A DNA stretch of 64,000 bases from assembly GCA_026119935.1 (NCBI GenBank), contig JALRMH010000020.1:496001-560000 (forward strand), written 5' to 3'. A model generated the notes under the pieces. It did no database searches. It saw nothing but the letters and a program-made list of their open reading frames with translations, and had not been told where the DNA came from. This stretch comes from Endothia cerciana. Taxonomy: Eukaryota > Ascomycota > Sordariomycetes > Diaporthales > Cryphonectriaceae. Every line of letters starts with the position of its first letter. Position 1 is the first letter of the stretch. Below are positions 34,434 to 45,984 of the stretch, piece by piece. A program made the position numbers and the translations under genes.

Positions 34434-34490
34434 GTTGAGCTTCATCATGCTCAACAACATAATTCTAGGAGGTCAACCTCCGGTAGAATT
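34434..34490. repeat. Two adjacent inverted repeats (hairpin pair)
   Basis: First: GTTGAGC (34434-34440) pairs with GCTCAAC (34449-34455) around an 8-nt loop. Second: AATTCTA-GGAGGT (34461-34473), CA, then ACCTCC (34476-34481), GG, TAGAATT (34484-34490); thirteen pairs with a GG bulge. They lie in a gene-poor region 0.5 kb before the carboxypeptidase gene. Role unknown; mobile-element end or terminator-like relic are possibilities. Confidence 0.7.
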
Positions 34491-35011
34491 AACTCAGATT
34501 TTGAGGGGAGGAAATTCTGGTAATCAAGCTAGCAAATGTAGTCGAATCTAAGATACGCGGCGGGACAACGAGGAGCAAGAACAATCATCACTGAATCCGT
34601 GTCGAGAACTGGTGGAAACATCCTCTGATGAACCTGATGAAGCGGCCTATGTCTCTTGAAGGAGGACACCTGCTGGTCCGAACAAATATCGAAGCCAGAG
34701 GATTCTGTATCACATTGATTCACCTGGTATTGCCATCTATGCACCTAGCATTTTCAATTCTTACTTGGACTGCTGTGGATATCGAAACTTTTCTGATTCC
34801 TAGGGTCCTCTTTCACTAACATAGCCATCACCTCCGCATGGGCTATGTGGACGAGATGGGCTAGTGTCTGGAGCTGACGATCCTTCGAGCAGGGATTAAA
34901 TTAAAACGGACGAACTATAAGCCGGGCTTACTTAGTCGTATTCCATAAGATCAGCTCGTCTAATGTGTCGTGCTCAATATTCTTTGAGCGAATGTGCTTG
35001 AAAAATCCATC

Positions 35012-37460
35012 ATGACATGGTTGCGGCGCCCCTTGGTCCTCACCAGCCTTGTGGTGGCTGCGTCGGCGCAGTTCCCTCCTAAGCCTGAAGGCGTGACGGT
35101 TCTGCAGTCCAAGTTCCATGAGAATGTGACTCTGTCGTACAAAGAGGTTGGTAGCACATTCACATCTGGCGCAACTGCTTCTCAAGCGGTCATGATCTAA
35201 GATGGGATCTTTTAGCCGAGAATCTGCGAGACGACAGCAGGTGTCAGGTCCTACAGTGGTTATGTTCACCTCCCTCCGGGTTTTCTGGATGACGCCAGCG
35301 GTGGTGAAGCTCAAGAGTATCCCATCAACACGTAAGAAACTTTCGGACCACTTCGGAGATACTTTTTCGCCGAGTACTTACCGTTTGTGTAGATTCTTCT
35401 GGTTTTTTGAAGCACGAAAAGATCCCATCAATGCCCCACTGGCCATTTGGCTCAACGGTGGCCCAGGTGGGTCATCGCTAATGGGACTTCTTGAGGAGAA
35501 CGGCCCATGTTTTATTTCTTCTGACTCGAAGTCCACTTATTTGAACGAGTGGAGTTGGAACAGGGAGGTGAACAGTGAGTCTACGGCGTCCGGCATAAGA
35601 GTACTCCACGGGCACGGCTCTCGCAGTCTATCGTATTCTGCTCGACTTGCGCAAGCGGAGGCATTTTGATTAGCTTGACAAAGGCTGACTGGGAACTAAG
35701 TGCTCTACATCGACCAGCCGAACCAAGTAGGCTTCTCGTACGACATAGCTCGCAACGGGACTTTCCTCATCGGCGAGTCTGGTAAACCCGAAATCGTCCC
35801 TTGGGATGATGACGACTCTGAGATCCCCAAAGCCAATCTCACCACACGCCATGGCACCTTTGCTAGCCAGCAGCCCTTCAACACCGCAAACACGACGGCT
35901 CTCGCGGCGCACGCACTATGGCACTTCGTGCAGACCTGGTTTTTCGAGTTCCCCTATTACAAACCGGCTGATAACCGTGTCAGCCTCTGGGCAGAAAGTT
36001 ATGGCGGGTAAGTGCACACTAATGATAATTCCAGTGTGTACGAAGGTTTACATACTGACTTTCCTCAAGCCATTACGGTCCTGGCTTTTTCAAATTCTTC
36101 CAAGAGCAAAATGAAAAGATTGACAACGGTACCATCAATGAGGAGGATGCTCACTATCTTCACCTTGACACGCTAGGGATCGTGAATGGCCTTGTAGATA
36201 TAGTCACCCAGGGCGACTCGCTAATCTCCTATCCATACAACAATGTGAGTCCCCTAGGAGTGTCACAATTGCTCAAAGTCTACGGTTCGATCTGACCAGC
36301 AACAAACTGGCAGAGCTACGGGCTCAAGGTCTTCAATCAATCCATATACGAGGAGCTTCTACACAACTGGACGAGGCCGAATGGTTGTAAGGAGCAAATG
36401 GCAGCCTGTCAAGGTGCCATGAAGGGCGGCGGGATCGTTTTCATCGATTCTGAGAAGCAGAACGTCTCCGAGGCCTGTGGGGGCATGAGCCCTGAGTGCA
36501 CCGTGACCAACGCTTTCGAGGTCTACCAGGACTGGGTCGAGCCCGGCGCAGGGTGGTACGATGTGGCTCACCCAAAGGCCGACCCGTTTCCTCCGCCATA
36601 CATGCAAGGCTATCTAACACAGGAGTCTGTGCTCTCAGCACTCGGAGTGCCGGTCAACTTCGTACGTGATTTGCCAGCTCCTGACCCCCCCCCCCCAATC
36701 AGGACTAGCTATCTTCCTCGCAGCCCGCGACGGGGACCGTTCATGGCAACACGCTCAGCCGTGACTGAAGCACTTCCCATGTCTTTCACCTTGTTTATCT
36801 GAGGGAGGCTGACCTCCCAGTGTTCAGAGCGCCTCCGCGTCTGCCGTCGGCAACGGCTTCATGGGGACGTACGATTTTATCATCGGCGGCTTCCGCGAGT
36901 CCATTGGCTACCTGCTCGACTCTGGCGTGAAGGTTCACATGATGTATGGCGACCGCGACTACCCCTGCAACTGGGTCGGCGGCGAGGCTATGAGTCTCGC
37001 GGTGCCCTACTCGAGGGCCATTCAGTTCGCAGCTGCGGGTTACTCGCCGCTGCTCACAACGGCGGGTGTCAAGGGCATGACCAGGCAGTACGGCAACTTC
37101 AGCTTTACGAGGGTCTTCCAGGCCGGCCACGAAGTCCCGTCGTACCAGCCGGAGGCGGCATACGAGATCTTCAGGCGCGCGACGTTCGGGCTCGACGTGC
37201 CAACGGGACTGCTTCAGACAGACGACGGGTTTGCGACGGTGGGGCCTAGTGGTGTCTGGGACATCAAGGGTATACCTCCTGTTCCTCCTGAGCCAAGATG
37301 CTACATACTGAAGCCCGAAACCTGCGTCCCCGAGGTGTGGGCAAGGGTTCTGAAGGGCACTGCTGTGGTCAAGGATTGGTTTGTGATGGGCGAAGGCGCC
37401 GAGGATGAGACCACGCTGCCGCAGAGCAACCAGTATCAAGTTGCTGAGGATGAGCTGTAG
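35012..37460 (+). CDS. Secreted serine carboxypeptidase, peptidase family S10
   Basis: Seven exons: 35012-35146, 35216-35331, 35393-35574, 35701-36007, 36070-36244, 36314-36661, 36828-37460, giving 631 residues; every junction keeps phase. A signal peptide covers LRRPLVLTSLVVAASA. Oxyanion and substrate motifs are clear: APLAIWLNGGPGGSSLMG, then LYIDQPNQVGFSYD. The catalytic triad is Ser244 in WAESYGGHYGP, Asp463 in MYGDRDYPCNW and His522 in FQAGHEVPSYQP. The CNW motif binds the substrate C-terminus. It removes C-terminal residues from peptides, outside the cell or in the vacuole; absence of a visible HDEL or vacuolar motif favours secretion. An insertion of Asp-rich sequence (VPWDDDDSEIPKA) lies before the nucleophile. 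The start at 34994 is less likely because it adds charged residues before the signal peptide. Confidence 0.93.
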
Positions 37461-37609
37461 CCTACGGCTTGCTCCCGGTAGTTAGCCGGTAATTATCGCA
37501 ATGCGTACTATGGCTCAAGGGGGAGAAATTCACTGTCTATTCGCTATACGCCTCTATGCACCGCTAAAGTAGTAGACCGCTCCTCAAGCATCAAGGAACG
37601 CGCAAAGCT

Positions 37610-40031
37610 TCACAAGTTGTAAGGTCTCGTGCCGCTCCTGTAAACGAAGACCTCACCAACGAGGACTGTGCATCCGACCGTCATCGCTATAGCAATAATC
37701 GGCAAGTTGACACGAGAAAATTCCAAAGGCCGCACTTTAATATGTTTTCGGGCTAAAATATCGCGCCATAGAAGGCCCGCAAGAGAGGCACTGAACGCGG
37801 TGCTGAAGGCACCATAGTTGACGCCCAGGGCCATGGCGTAGACGGTGGCCCAGAAATCACGGTCGGAAATGGGAACGCCACTTCTGTTGTGAATCTCCTC
37901 CCAAGCCTGTACCACACGAGATAGTAAGATTGTGGTGCCGATGTTTGTGCCAGCAAACTGATGAGGATCAGTATCAGATGCAACAATGGGTGGGGCCACT
38001 TACATTGCACAAGATCACGGAAAGAAAAGCCATTCCACCGACCGCCCCGACAGTACCTGTCTTGTTCACCCAATGGTCCCAGCCGTAGGCGAATACGGGC
38101 ACCCAGCCCTTTGTGACGAGTGCCTCCACTAGCACAAACATGGAGAGGGCAAAGGGGACAAGGGCGAACGGGAGGTGTGCAATCACGGCTGTGACCGTGG
38201 GGAATGTCTCTTGACACCAACGATACCAGTCTTCCAGGAGAGATACGAGTGTCCGCGGTTCCTCGGACCGGGCAGGCATTACAACGTCAGGTTCGCTTTG
38301 GGTCGCGGGCTCGACGTCTCTGGCCACTGGGTCGCCTTCTTTGCCCCCAAGATCCCGTGCTTTACCCTCCGACTCTTGTTGTGTTTGAAGGACGTCGTTG
38401 TCCCCTCCGGTCTGGATCGGTTTCTCTGTGGTTTGGCTCTCTTTAGCCGGACGAATTTCCGTGAGCTCTATGTTCTTGGTGCCATCAATGCTGCTCTCCC
38501 CACTCCCCGATGTGGAAGCATCGTCTCGCGACAGGTTATCTTCCATAATTACGGCTGCATGATCTGCCGATTTACCCTTGGGAGTCTCCTCTCCCTTGAG
38601 CGCTGAGCCAGCCCGTCCGTCGTACTGCTCTTGCATCAATCGCTCGGCACGGGCAGTCTCAACCTCAGCGCGGCCCTTTTGTGCTATCTCGCGCGTCTCG
38701 TGCCGGTGAAGCCACCCAAAAGCAACATCCCAGCAGAACATGACAAAGGCCGCTGGCAATGTTACCCAGAAAACAGGATGCTCGCCTGTTCCCTGGCTCA
38801 CGGCGTTCAGCACCAGGACCGTCACTAGGGTTGCCGCCATGATGACGGCCCCGAACGTTGCTCCCCCCTTGTCGAGGAACGGATTCATGATCTCTTCAAG
38901 CGAAAGGAGCTGTTCCTGTTCATTGTTGGGATCGCCGTCCTCCCAGTCGTCGGCCTGTCCCCTGGCATTGGGAATATTCGGGTTGATGGGCTTCTTGCCT
39001 TTCACCTCTTCCGGAAGCTCGTGCATTGTGATCTTGATGGGGATCAGCCGCTCATGCGCAAATATGATGTAAAGCAGACAGGGAAAGAGCACAATCGCGG
39101 TGACGACCACTGGCACAACCATGTTTGCGGTGTAGTCGATGAATTTGATGTTGAATGCACCGGCCAGGACGAGATTCGTCGGGTTCGAGGAGACGAGGAT
39201 GGCTGAAGCGATGTTTGCAACCGCGAATTGAGTGTGGATCCATGCTCGAGGGTGCTCAATGTTGCTCGATACGCGGGTCATGTAGGCCAGGAAGGCTGTG
39301 CCGGAGAGGATGATCGGGTCGTTGCCAATGAAGCTCCCCAGGGCGAAGAAGAAGGCATAGAGGTAGAAGAACAGCCTGTGCCCAACCTCTCCTCCCCATT
39401 TCAAGACCCTGAATGCCAGGTACCTGATGAGACCGGAGGCGTCGATGGAGATGGCGATGTAGGCAAGCGTCAGGAAAAATACCATGATGTCGATAGGTAG
39501 GATGTTGTTTGAGCCCACGGTTCCATCGTAGACCTCCTCACGGCCTATGGCCAAGATGGCCAGCAGGAACAAGTCTGCTATCAGCGGGGCTGTCATGAAG
39601 TTCATAGGGAAGCGCATTCGTGTGAACGATGGTCTCCCCGCCCTAGCTCCCCGCGCTGCACCATCATGGCTGCTGTGTTTGCGCTTCTGCATTGGCGGGA
39701 TCACTCGCAAGCGGCGCAAAGTGCTCGAAATGCCGTGTACAAGCACCGTAGGGACATAAATGGGAATATGAAATGGAAAGAGCACCACGAGATCTAGCGG
39801 CGATGCGTACGTTAGTATATGGTAGACGTCGCGCAGTCCAGAGGTAATTGGCGACTCACTTGTCAGAACGAATACGATCCTCGAGAGTTTCCGGTCAGCA
39901 TTTCTTGTTCCGTGTCTCATCTTTCGAGACCCTGATCTGGGATGGGCAGAGATTTCCGGGCATGCTTACAGGGCGATGATGCTTCGCCATGACCGGATGT
40001 CGTTGACATTGAGACTGATTGCGTCTGACAT
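37610..40031 (-). CDS. ArsB/CitT-type ion transporter (CitMHS-like) with 20-nt microexon
   Basis: Four exons, 40031-39970, 39879-39860, 39793-38004 and 37957-37610, encode 739 residues. Exon 2 is only 20 nt; flanking introns (90, 66 bp) have good donors (gtaagc, gtgagt), and tactaac branch in the second. Splicing reads IIALIVFVLTNLVVLFPFHI, one unbroken first membrane helix. Roughly ten to twelve helices follow, with the halves related: FFALGSFIGNDPIILSGTAF and LVSSNPTNLVLAGAF in the first, LCNFAGTNIGTTILL in the second, as in the ion transporter superfamily. A long Ser/Glu/Thr-rich cytosolic loop (about residues 430-570) separates them. Likely an anion or cation exporter or antiporter in plasma membrane or vacuole; arsenite, Na+ or carboxylate cannot be chosen. 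The last intron is just 46 bp. Confidence 0.88.
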
Positions 40032-41181
40032 GTCGAAGTCACTCCCATTGTGCAAACGCCCCTATCGTCGGCTAAGCTTCATGAGTGCCGTGCGTTGGCT
40101 TTTGAGAAAGCAGCCGTCGCGATGAGTACGTGAGGGTATGGCGGTGAGATCCGAGGGGTGCTGGTCTCACGCGCCAAGAAGTTTTGATACCAATAGATCT
40201 TGCACGTGTCAGATTCCTGCGCTTGGGATGAGATACTGGCAGCCAGGTCGACAGAGCCGGCAGAGGTAACTGACGTCTCTTGCTAAGGAGAGGGGCCGGG
40301 GCGGAGGGGTGGTAGGTGACTGATGGTGTGTCGCCGTCGACTCGATTTTTCCAGTGAAGGAGTGCGCGTAGTGACTCGGGTACTTTGGGCGTGCAAACCC
40401 GCCGATTCTTGAGTCAGGACATACTGTAGGATAGAGAGGCCCCTTGTCTTGGAGAGCCCAGCTGGCAGCTTTCACCCGTGAGGCGTATTTCCCCGCTGTG
40501 AACTCTCTGTTTAACCCAGGTAATGCTAGTCCGATTGAGGGGTTACTGCATCTGTAATAAACTACCCTGAAGCCTGCTTCACAGCCACCGGATCTGCACA
40601 AGATAACTCGTCGGGCAAATCCGACCGAGACATTTTCAGTTAGTCACTTCAGGTAAGTTGCTGCCAGGCCGGTCACGAGCCTTCGAAGCCACTCAGCGGG
40701 GACTGCCTCAGGACACGACGGGCAGAAGGAGGGGTTGGCTTGCAGCGTGCAGCCCGCCGTCCCCAGTGTGCTGTGCTTCCCTGGGGCCGCCCCAGACTGC
40801 CAGCTCAAGCTGGTGGGCAAGGGTGCCTGGCACCCGATTGTTTCCATCTCGGGCCTACTGCTTACTGTATTTCAGAGCTGACCAAAGTCGTTCGTTTAGG
40901 GCGCAATGAGCACCGCTCCTCTGCTTAGATGAGGCACTTTGTTCATGTATCCAGCCAAGACCGAGACGCTCACGCTTCTTTCCGAGGACTGCCCCATGCG
41001 TTCGATGGCTGGGGACTCTCTTTTCAAGCCGCATCCGAGCATGTGCTCCTGGGCGTGTATAACTAGCCGCAGCATGCCTCGTACCGAACGCACCTCTGCA
41101 TTCGATCCCCTGTTATCTTCACTCGTACGTAGTCGACTCCCCTCTGCAGGCTGACAAGTCGTCGCCAGAAAATGCGTCCGA
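40032..41181. promoter_or_regulatory. Divergent intergenic between two membrane-protein genes
   Basis: About 1.15 kb between divergent starts at 40031 (minus) and 41182 (plus). No coding-like frame seen. Likely carries both promoters. Confidence 0.4.
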
Positions 41182-43237
41182 ATGCCAGCTCTGTCTCTAG
41201 ACGCTACATCACATGCTTCACTCCCGTTGAACACCACCAATAGTACGGGTGAGATCCTAAAGGTGGTTTGCGCGTGGCCCGTATCCGGGCAGTATGGACC
41301 CGGCACTAGAATTCTGTACGTATCCATACAGACCACATCGTGTATCATGGCCCAATCTCTCGCCTGCACTGCGATGACTAACGCAGCCAACGTCCTGACA
41401 GGTACTATGTTTTGGTAGCTGCTTGTGTCCTTGGAAGAGGCTCCGAGTGGCTCAGGGATGCGTGTCTAGCAGCAGCGCTGCTGCTTCCTGCAGTGGCAGC
41501 GCTGCACGGGATCGTCCTCGCCGCAGTTCATGTTGATGGTAAGTGACAGTGGGCTGTGACCTGCCGTCTGGTTTTCGTACTCATCAGGGGAACCCAGGTG
41601 CGGTTGACATGGACGTTTACGGTGCATTTCAGCTCTGCGCAATCGGCGTGCTAGCCGGTCCGGTAACCGTCAGAATTTCAAAGACTTATTTCAACACACC
41701 AGGCCGCAACCTCATCTTCCTCTGGACCGGAATGGTCCTGTCTGGGCTCTTGAGTCTGACAGTCGAGTTTTTCAGGGCTGATCCTGTCCCTTGCCAAGCG
41801 AGCAAATTTTCTTATGGCGAAGATGCTTGTGGCCTCACTTGCTCCGCCAACGATGGCCCATTTTCACCCTTGCGAGGCGGATCGCAAAACAACATCTACG
41901 TGATCAAGGCCCCAGACATGCTGGGCTTTGGAACAGCCACGCTCCTTGCAGCTGCATGCTGCATCCCGGCCATCTTGTCACTGGTATCGATGTGGAACAA
42001 GATCCTGAAGCTGAACTGGAAAAAACGTTTCGGCGACGCAGAAGACAGCGATGACCTGCAGGCGCCAAACGCGGTCTCCAAGGCCAAGATGCTCAATGTT
42101 AATGACAGGATTCGATTTTTCCTCAGCATGGTGGAGATACCAGTTTTCAGTGCCGCCATTCTGGCCATCCTCATCGTTGGAGAGAGAAACTTCTTCAGCT
42201 ATCAGGTTGCATATATGAGTGAGCCGATCGCTAGCGTGGGTAAGTTGAGATCCCATCCCAACCCGTGGACCGTCCCCTCCCCCTCGGCCAAAGGTGCCTC
42301 TGTTCTAACGTATCACAATCTGGATGTAGGGCAATGGGCGCCCATCGTCGGGACCGGCCTCGCTGCTTTAGGCTCACTCTATTCTCTCCTGGCGACAGAT
42401 GCTGGCAAGGAGACGAGTGAAACGAGTTCCGGGGCGGGCACTCACCACTGTGCTTGCTCACAGCATCGCCCGAGCAATGACATCGATTCTGTCAAGACCC
42501 CATCTCAAGCTCAGAACGAAGACGGGGTGGAGTTCGACCATGTCGAAGCCCCAGAAAGCCCGGAGGTGTCACGTCGGCAAACAAACAGACCGGTCAGTGA
42601 TTCTCGTCCATCGAGGCGTCTGACACACACGACCACCCAGGGCACGTCCAACGACCAAAATTTGCAACGCTCAAGTACAACGGGGACCACCCGGACCGCC
42701 GACGCCGGAAATAGACGCAAAGTCGAGCAAGCATTCGAGTGGATCGGTGATAAGCTGGGGACGCCAGCTCCGGATGCGTTCGACGACTCTGCGTTTCGAG
42801 ATGGACCAGCCGCTGACTTTCCTACTGTTCCTGGCGAGGGACAGAGGAATGCCGCCCTGCCTCAGATCATGGCATCTTACAACCTGCCACGTGACTCAGA
42901 CGGGCATATCACGCCTACACATATACCCCGTCGATCGCGTTCGCGAGCGGGCAGCTTCAATGGCAGCATGGTGTCTGGCCTGGGGATCGAGGGGGTAACT
43001 GGGCGGTCATCGCAAGACTCAGAGACGATGGCTGGACCTAGCAGGCCCTTACCAAGGGAACCCCAACGGAGACGTGCTACGCTGGAAGTGCCGAAGCCAT
43101 CTTACCATAGCCCTGTGCCGCGCAAGGACTCTTCATATGACTGGGAATCGACTTTTAACACAGCAGTTAACGACGCAGAACAGAGTCCTTCTTCGCCAAT
43201 GATTCGAGTCTCGCCTGAGCCGGAGTCTTCAGAATAA
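41182..43237 (+). CDS. Polytopic membrane protein with long disordered tail, unknown function
   Basis: Exons 41182-41315, 41402-41538, 41598-42239 and 42330-43237 make 606 residues in one frame. An outer N-terminal segment has CAWPVSGQYGPGTRI, followed by helices LYYVLVAACVLG, LAAALLLPAVAALHGIVLAA, FQLCAIGVLAGPVTV, FLWTGMVLSGLLSLTVEFF, GTATLLAAACCIPAILSLV, FSAAILAILIVGE and a last one around WAPIVGTGLAALGSL: about seven membrane spans. Two cysteine pairs sit in the loop after helix 4. The C-terminal 270 residues are Ser/Thr/Arg/Pro-rich and probably cytosolic and phosphorylated. It resembles fungal conserved hypothetical membrane proteins; a receptor-like topology is possible but not shown. 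The start may lie further upstream if there is another exon. Confidence 0.8.
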
Positions 43238-44060
43238 AGCCCCCAAGCATTCATACATTTAGTTAACGATACCCAAATTCGATATATATTACTATCAAGA
43301 GCGTAAACGCCTGCCCCTGGTGACCTATCTCAATCGGTTTCCCCTGTATCTCAGACTGTTCACACAAAGCACAGCAGCCACGGCCCCATGGAACCATATC
43401 AAACAGCTTCTCCACACTCGGCCAGTCTCTGAGACTACTCAGCGAGAGTACTGTCCTGGTTGCGTCCTCGAAGGCCTCAAACGGTGCCAAAATATGACCT
43501 ATGTACGAGGTTACGGTACACCCAGTGAGGGGACTTGGATCTCTAAATTAGACATTCCTCTGCGTCCGTGTCTGGAGTCGACTATCGCCGGCTTTGCACA
43601 TGTAGACCCTCCGGATTAGCAAATCACTTACTTGGTCAGCAAAAAAAAAAAAAAAATTCAACATTGCTTGACCGCCAAAATTCTTCGTCAAGAAATAAAT
43701 GCCTTACGATCTTGAAATGTGTGCTTGCTAGCTCTGCTCTGGCGCCAGCGGCTCAAGCCGTTTCGATGACGCACAGGTTTCAGCGGTCTTCACGGTCGTA
43801 ACAGTACCTACGCCATTGACTTTGTAGTGCCTCACCTATACTCCCCAGCGCCATCAAACTGACATCACCACTTTATAGACTTGGGCCATATTTGAACTCT
43901 GAACAACCGCTATATAACACAAGCTACAGCACAGGCTCGAAACTACGCAATTCTCTGGCGTAATGTGAGTTGTAGAAAGATCACGCCACCTGAAATCGTA
44001 GAGTATTGCAGAGAATTATCCAGGCTTTTCTTTTACCATAAGTCCACTGACCGGAGCAAT
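43238..44060. other. Intergenic, no gene seen
   Basis: AT-richer spacer with a 16-A run near 43641-43656. The open frame around 43965 runs into the next gene but upstream codons lack family similarity. Confidence 0.45.
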
Positions 44061-44904
44061 ATGGGCGTCTCCTTATCCACAGCGCCCTACATGGCGCCGG
44101 TCAGCTTCCTCATCGACTTCGCAGCTCAGCAGTATGGAATGCTCAGCACGCCGAACATGAAGGACGTCCACGACGCCAACCTCTCTTTCTTCTCCCCTCA
44201 GCCGTACTTCATCGCGGGTTTCTTCTTTCCGCAGCAGCTGCTCCAGCTGGCGTGGCTCTGGCGCCTCTGGCGGTCCACACCCCAATCTGCCCTCGAAGAT
44301 GGGGCCACCAGCACGATGGTAGACTTCAGCCCCTTCTACGCCGTGGGTAATATCTGCATCGCCACCTGGATGGTGTGCTGGAACGCATCCGAGCTCGGGC
44401 TCAGCAACATATTCGTGGTCATCAACTCCCTATCCCAGCTATACTACATCTTTGGGCGGCTCCCGCCGATGAACCTCAACTCGACCAACTCGGTCCTGAC
44501 ACACATCGTGAGCAAGACGTTTGCGGGCATCGGCGTGCTGGACCTGCTACACAACGGCTCAGTGGCCTACTTCGTCAACGAGCAGCCCCCGACCGCGGTC
44601 AAGGTGCTAACCGCTGTTGGCTTCGGGGGGCTGGCCGCCTGCAGCGATTGGATCTTTGGAGGCTGCTTGGTGTACGACTTGGTCGCATTGACTGTAGGAC
44701 AACGGGTTTACGGAAACCATGGCTGGAGCAATCTGCTGGGGTTGTACGCAGCAGGGACCGCTGGAATCGTCGCCTTCAGGAACATTGCGAGGTAAGGCTT
44801 TCACCTCGGCCGATTTGCGAGTACCCCCCGCTAACGCCAATATTATCAGGCCGCCGTACCAGAGAGGTTCAAAGTCGGGCTATCAAGCAGTGGGAAGGCA
44901 GTAG
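44061..44904 (+). CDS. Conserved fungal membrane protein, unknown function
   Basis: Exons 44061-44791 and 44850-44904 (58-bp intron, gtaagg...tatcag, gctaac branch) give 261 residues. Start MGVSLSTAPYMAP is chosen over ATG 43965, whose extra codons look non-coding. Hydrophobic segments occur at PYFIAGFFFPQQLLQLAWLW, FYAVGNICIATWMVCW, LGLSNIFVVINSLSQLYYIF, GIGVLDLLHNGSVAYF, LTAVGFGGLAACSDWIFGG and LLGLYAAGTAGIVAF: about six membrane spans. The FFPQQLLQLxWLWRLW motif recurs in fungal hypothetical proteins I recognise only as a group. The second exon supplies a basic tail RPPYQRGSKSGY. No catalytic motif seen. Membrane location is likely, compartment unknown. Confidence 0.82.
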
Positions 44905-45282
44905 ATGGTTTTCAAACAGTGCATACGGTTTGCTAATGAGCGTCGTCCTCGGCTGTATGATCTTCACAAATACGCTTTCTCAACAATGCTTGCTTGTGTT
45001 TCGACCAATCCAGACCCTCACCTCTCCGTTCTCTGACTCCTGTACCCTCTCCATCAGGTCCGGCCCAGACATTCGAAAAATGGACTAAATGAGTGGTCGA
45101 TCGGTGTTTTGTTCGCCGCCTCCCCATTCCAGACGGTGGGAGATCGAGGTTTTGTCGCCTGACAACGTTCAACAGCAGCGTTGGTGACAGGAGCACCTAT
45201 GCTCAGACGTCTCTTTCCCTCCGGCGGTGATGCGGGTTCCCTTCTCATTGGCCACGGCCCTTCTAGAAACTCTGACCCGAGC
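44905..45282. other. Convergent 3' intergenic, no gene seen
   Basis: Short spacer between convergent genes; no open frame with coding character. Confidence 0.5.
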
Positions 45283-45621
45283 CTAATGCGTCCCCACATT
45301 GTTGTGATGGGCATTCGAAGCTTTCTTGTCCTCCTCCTCCGTCACGTCCTCGATGCTTATGATCCTCATGCTCGGACCGCGCGTGCTGCGGCGCTGGCCA
45401 CTGTCTCCACTGCCCTCGGTGAGGAGCGGTCGTCCTTGTGCGTCATATACTCTCGTCTGCATGACCGGTGCTTCACCTAGGTTCTGTTTCGTCGTGCGGA
45501 CGCCAGAGCCATCGTTGTTCGAGTACGCCTCCTGCCTGTACGCCCAGCCTTTGGGCTCGCCGTTTCCGGAGGTTGAGGCCACGAAGGACACGGAGCTGGA
45601 GAACGAGAAGTTGAACGGCAT
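45283..45621 (-). CDS. Small conserved fungal protein (FSFSSS / NLGE type), unknown function
   Basis: Intronless 112 residues. It opens MPFNFSFSSSVSFVAS, then GWAYRQEAYSNNDGSGVRTT and KQNLGEAPVMQTRVYDAQGR. This pattern of a Ser/Phe-rich start, a tyrosine-containing strand, a VRTxxQNLGExxVxxTRxYDxxGR core and an acidic tail matches a group of short fungal proteins of unknown role that I recall in many ascomycetes. No signal peptide, membrane segment or cysteine. The tail ISIEDVTEEEDKK is acidic. Cytosolic or nuclear location is assumed. The alternative is that a further 3' exon exists; none is evident before the next gene. Confidence 0.68.
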   Translation of the reverse strand: MPFNFSFSSSVSFVASTSGNGEPKGWAYRQEAYSNNDGSGVRTTKQNLGEAPVMQTRVYDAQGRPLLTEGSGDSGQRRSTRGPSMRIISIEDVTEEEDKKASNAHHNNVGTH

Positions 45622-45984
45622 GGCTGCGCGTGTGGAGTTTCGTTTGCCCTTATCTTCAATCAGGTCGCAACTGTTACTGTAGAAGGTCCCCTTGGAATTG
45701 ATGACAGTTGTTCTGTGTGTGTGACAACTTGTGTCAGAGGATGGTTTTCATGGCGTGGCATGACTTGGATGGAACGATTGTGACGTCACTCGCACAAAAG
45801 TAAATCCGTCCGACCGACCTCACGTTGCGGAGTACTGGTATGTGCAATAGCAATGCAGGACAGCATGCTACGGCGTGTGGGCGTTGTCTGCTGCTGTGCT
45901 CATAGACGATGGCCGAGTTGCGTTCTTATCAAGCTAACATGCCTCCCGGTCTGAAGCTCGATCTAGACTGATTCCCATTTGTCC

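Larger units (their letters stand above)
30055..35011. other. Gene-poor 5-kb stretch
   Basis: No credible gene in almost 5 kb. Frames are short on both strands. It holds small tandem repeats (two CTCGAGGGCC units and five AAGCAAG-like units near 30809-30850), an imperfect duplication at 31131-31330, a 15-G run at 33322-33336 and strong inverted repeats at 34434-34490. An acidic coding-like fragment reading SEADYEVLELPYEVLL lies near 30721-30770 (plus strand) without start or continuation. Origin as decayed genes or mobile elements is inference. Confidence 0.45.

Noticed and set aside
30055..35011. Retrotransposon or DNA transposon in the gene-poor stretch
   Set aside because: I looked for terminal repeats, integrase, reverse-transcriptase and transposase motifs in the frames and saw none; only the hairpins and a local duplication are supportable.
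45283..45682. Plus-strand frame overlapping the small conserved protein
   Set aside because: The minus-strand reading has the conserved NLGE core; the plus frame is its shadow.
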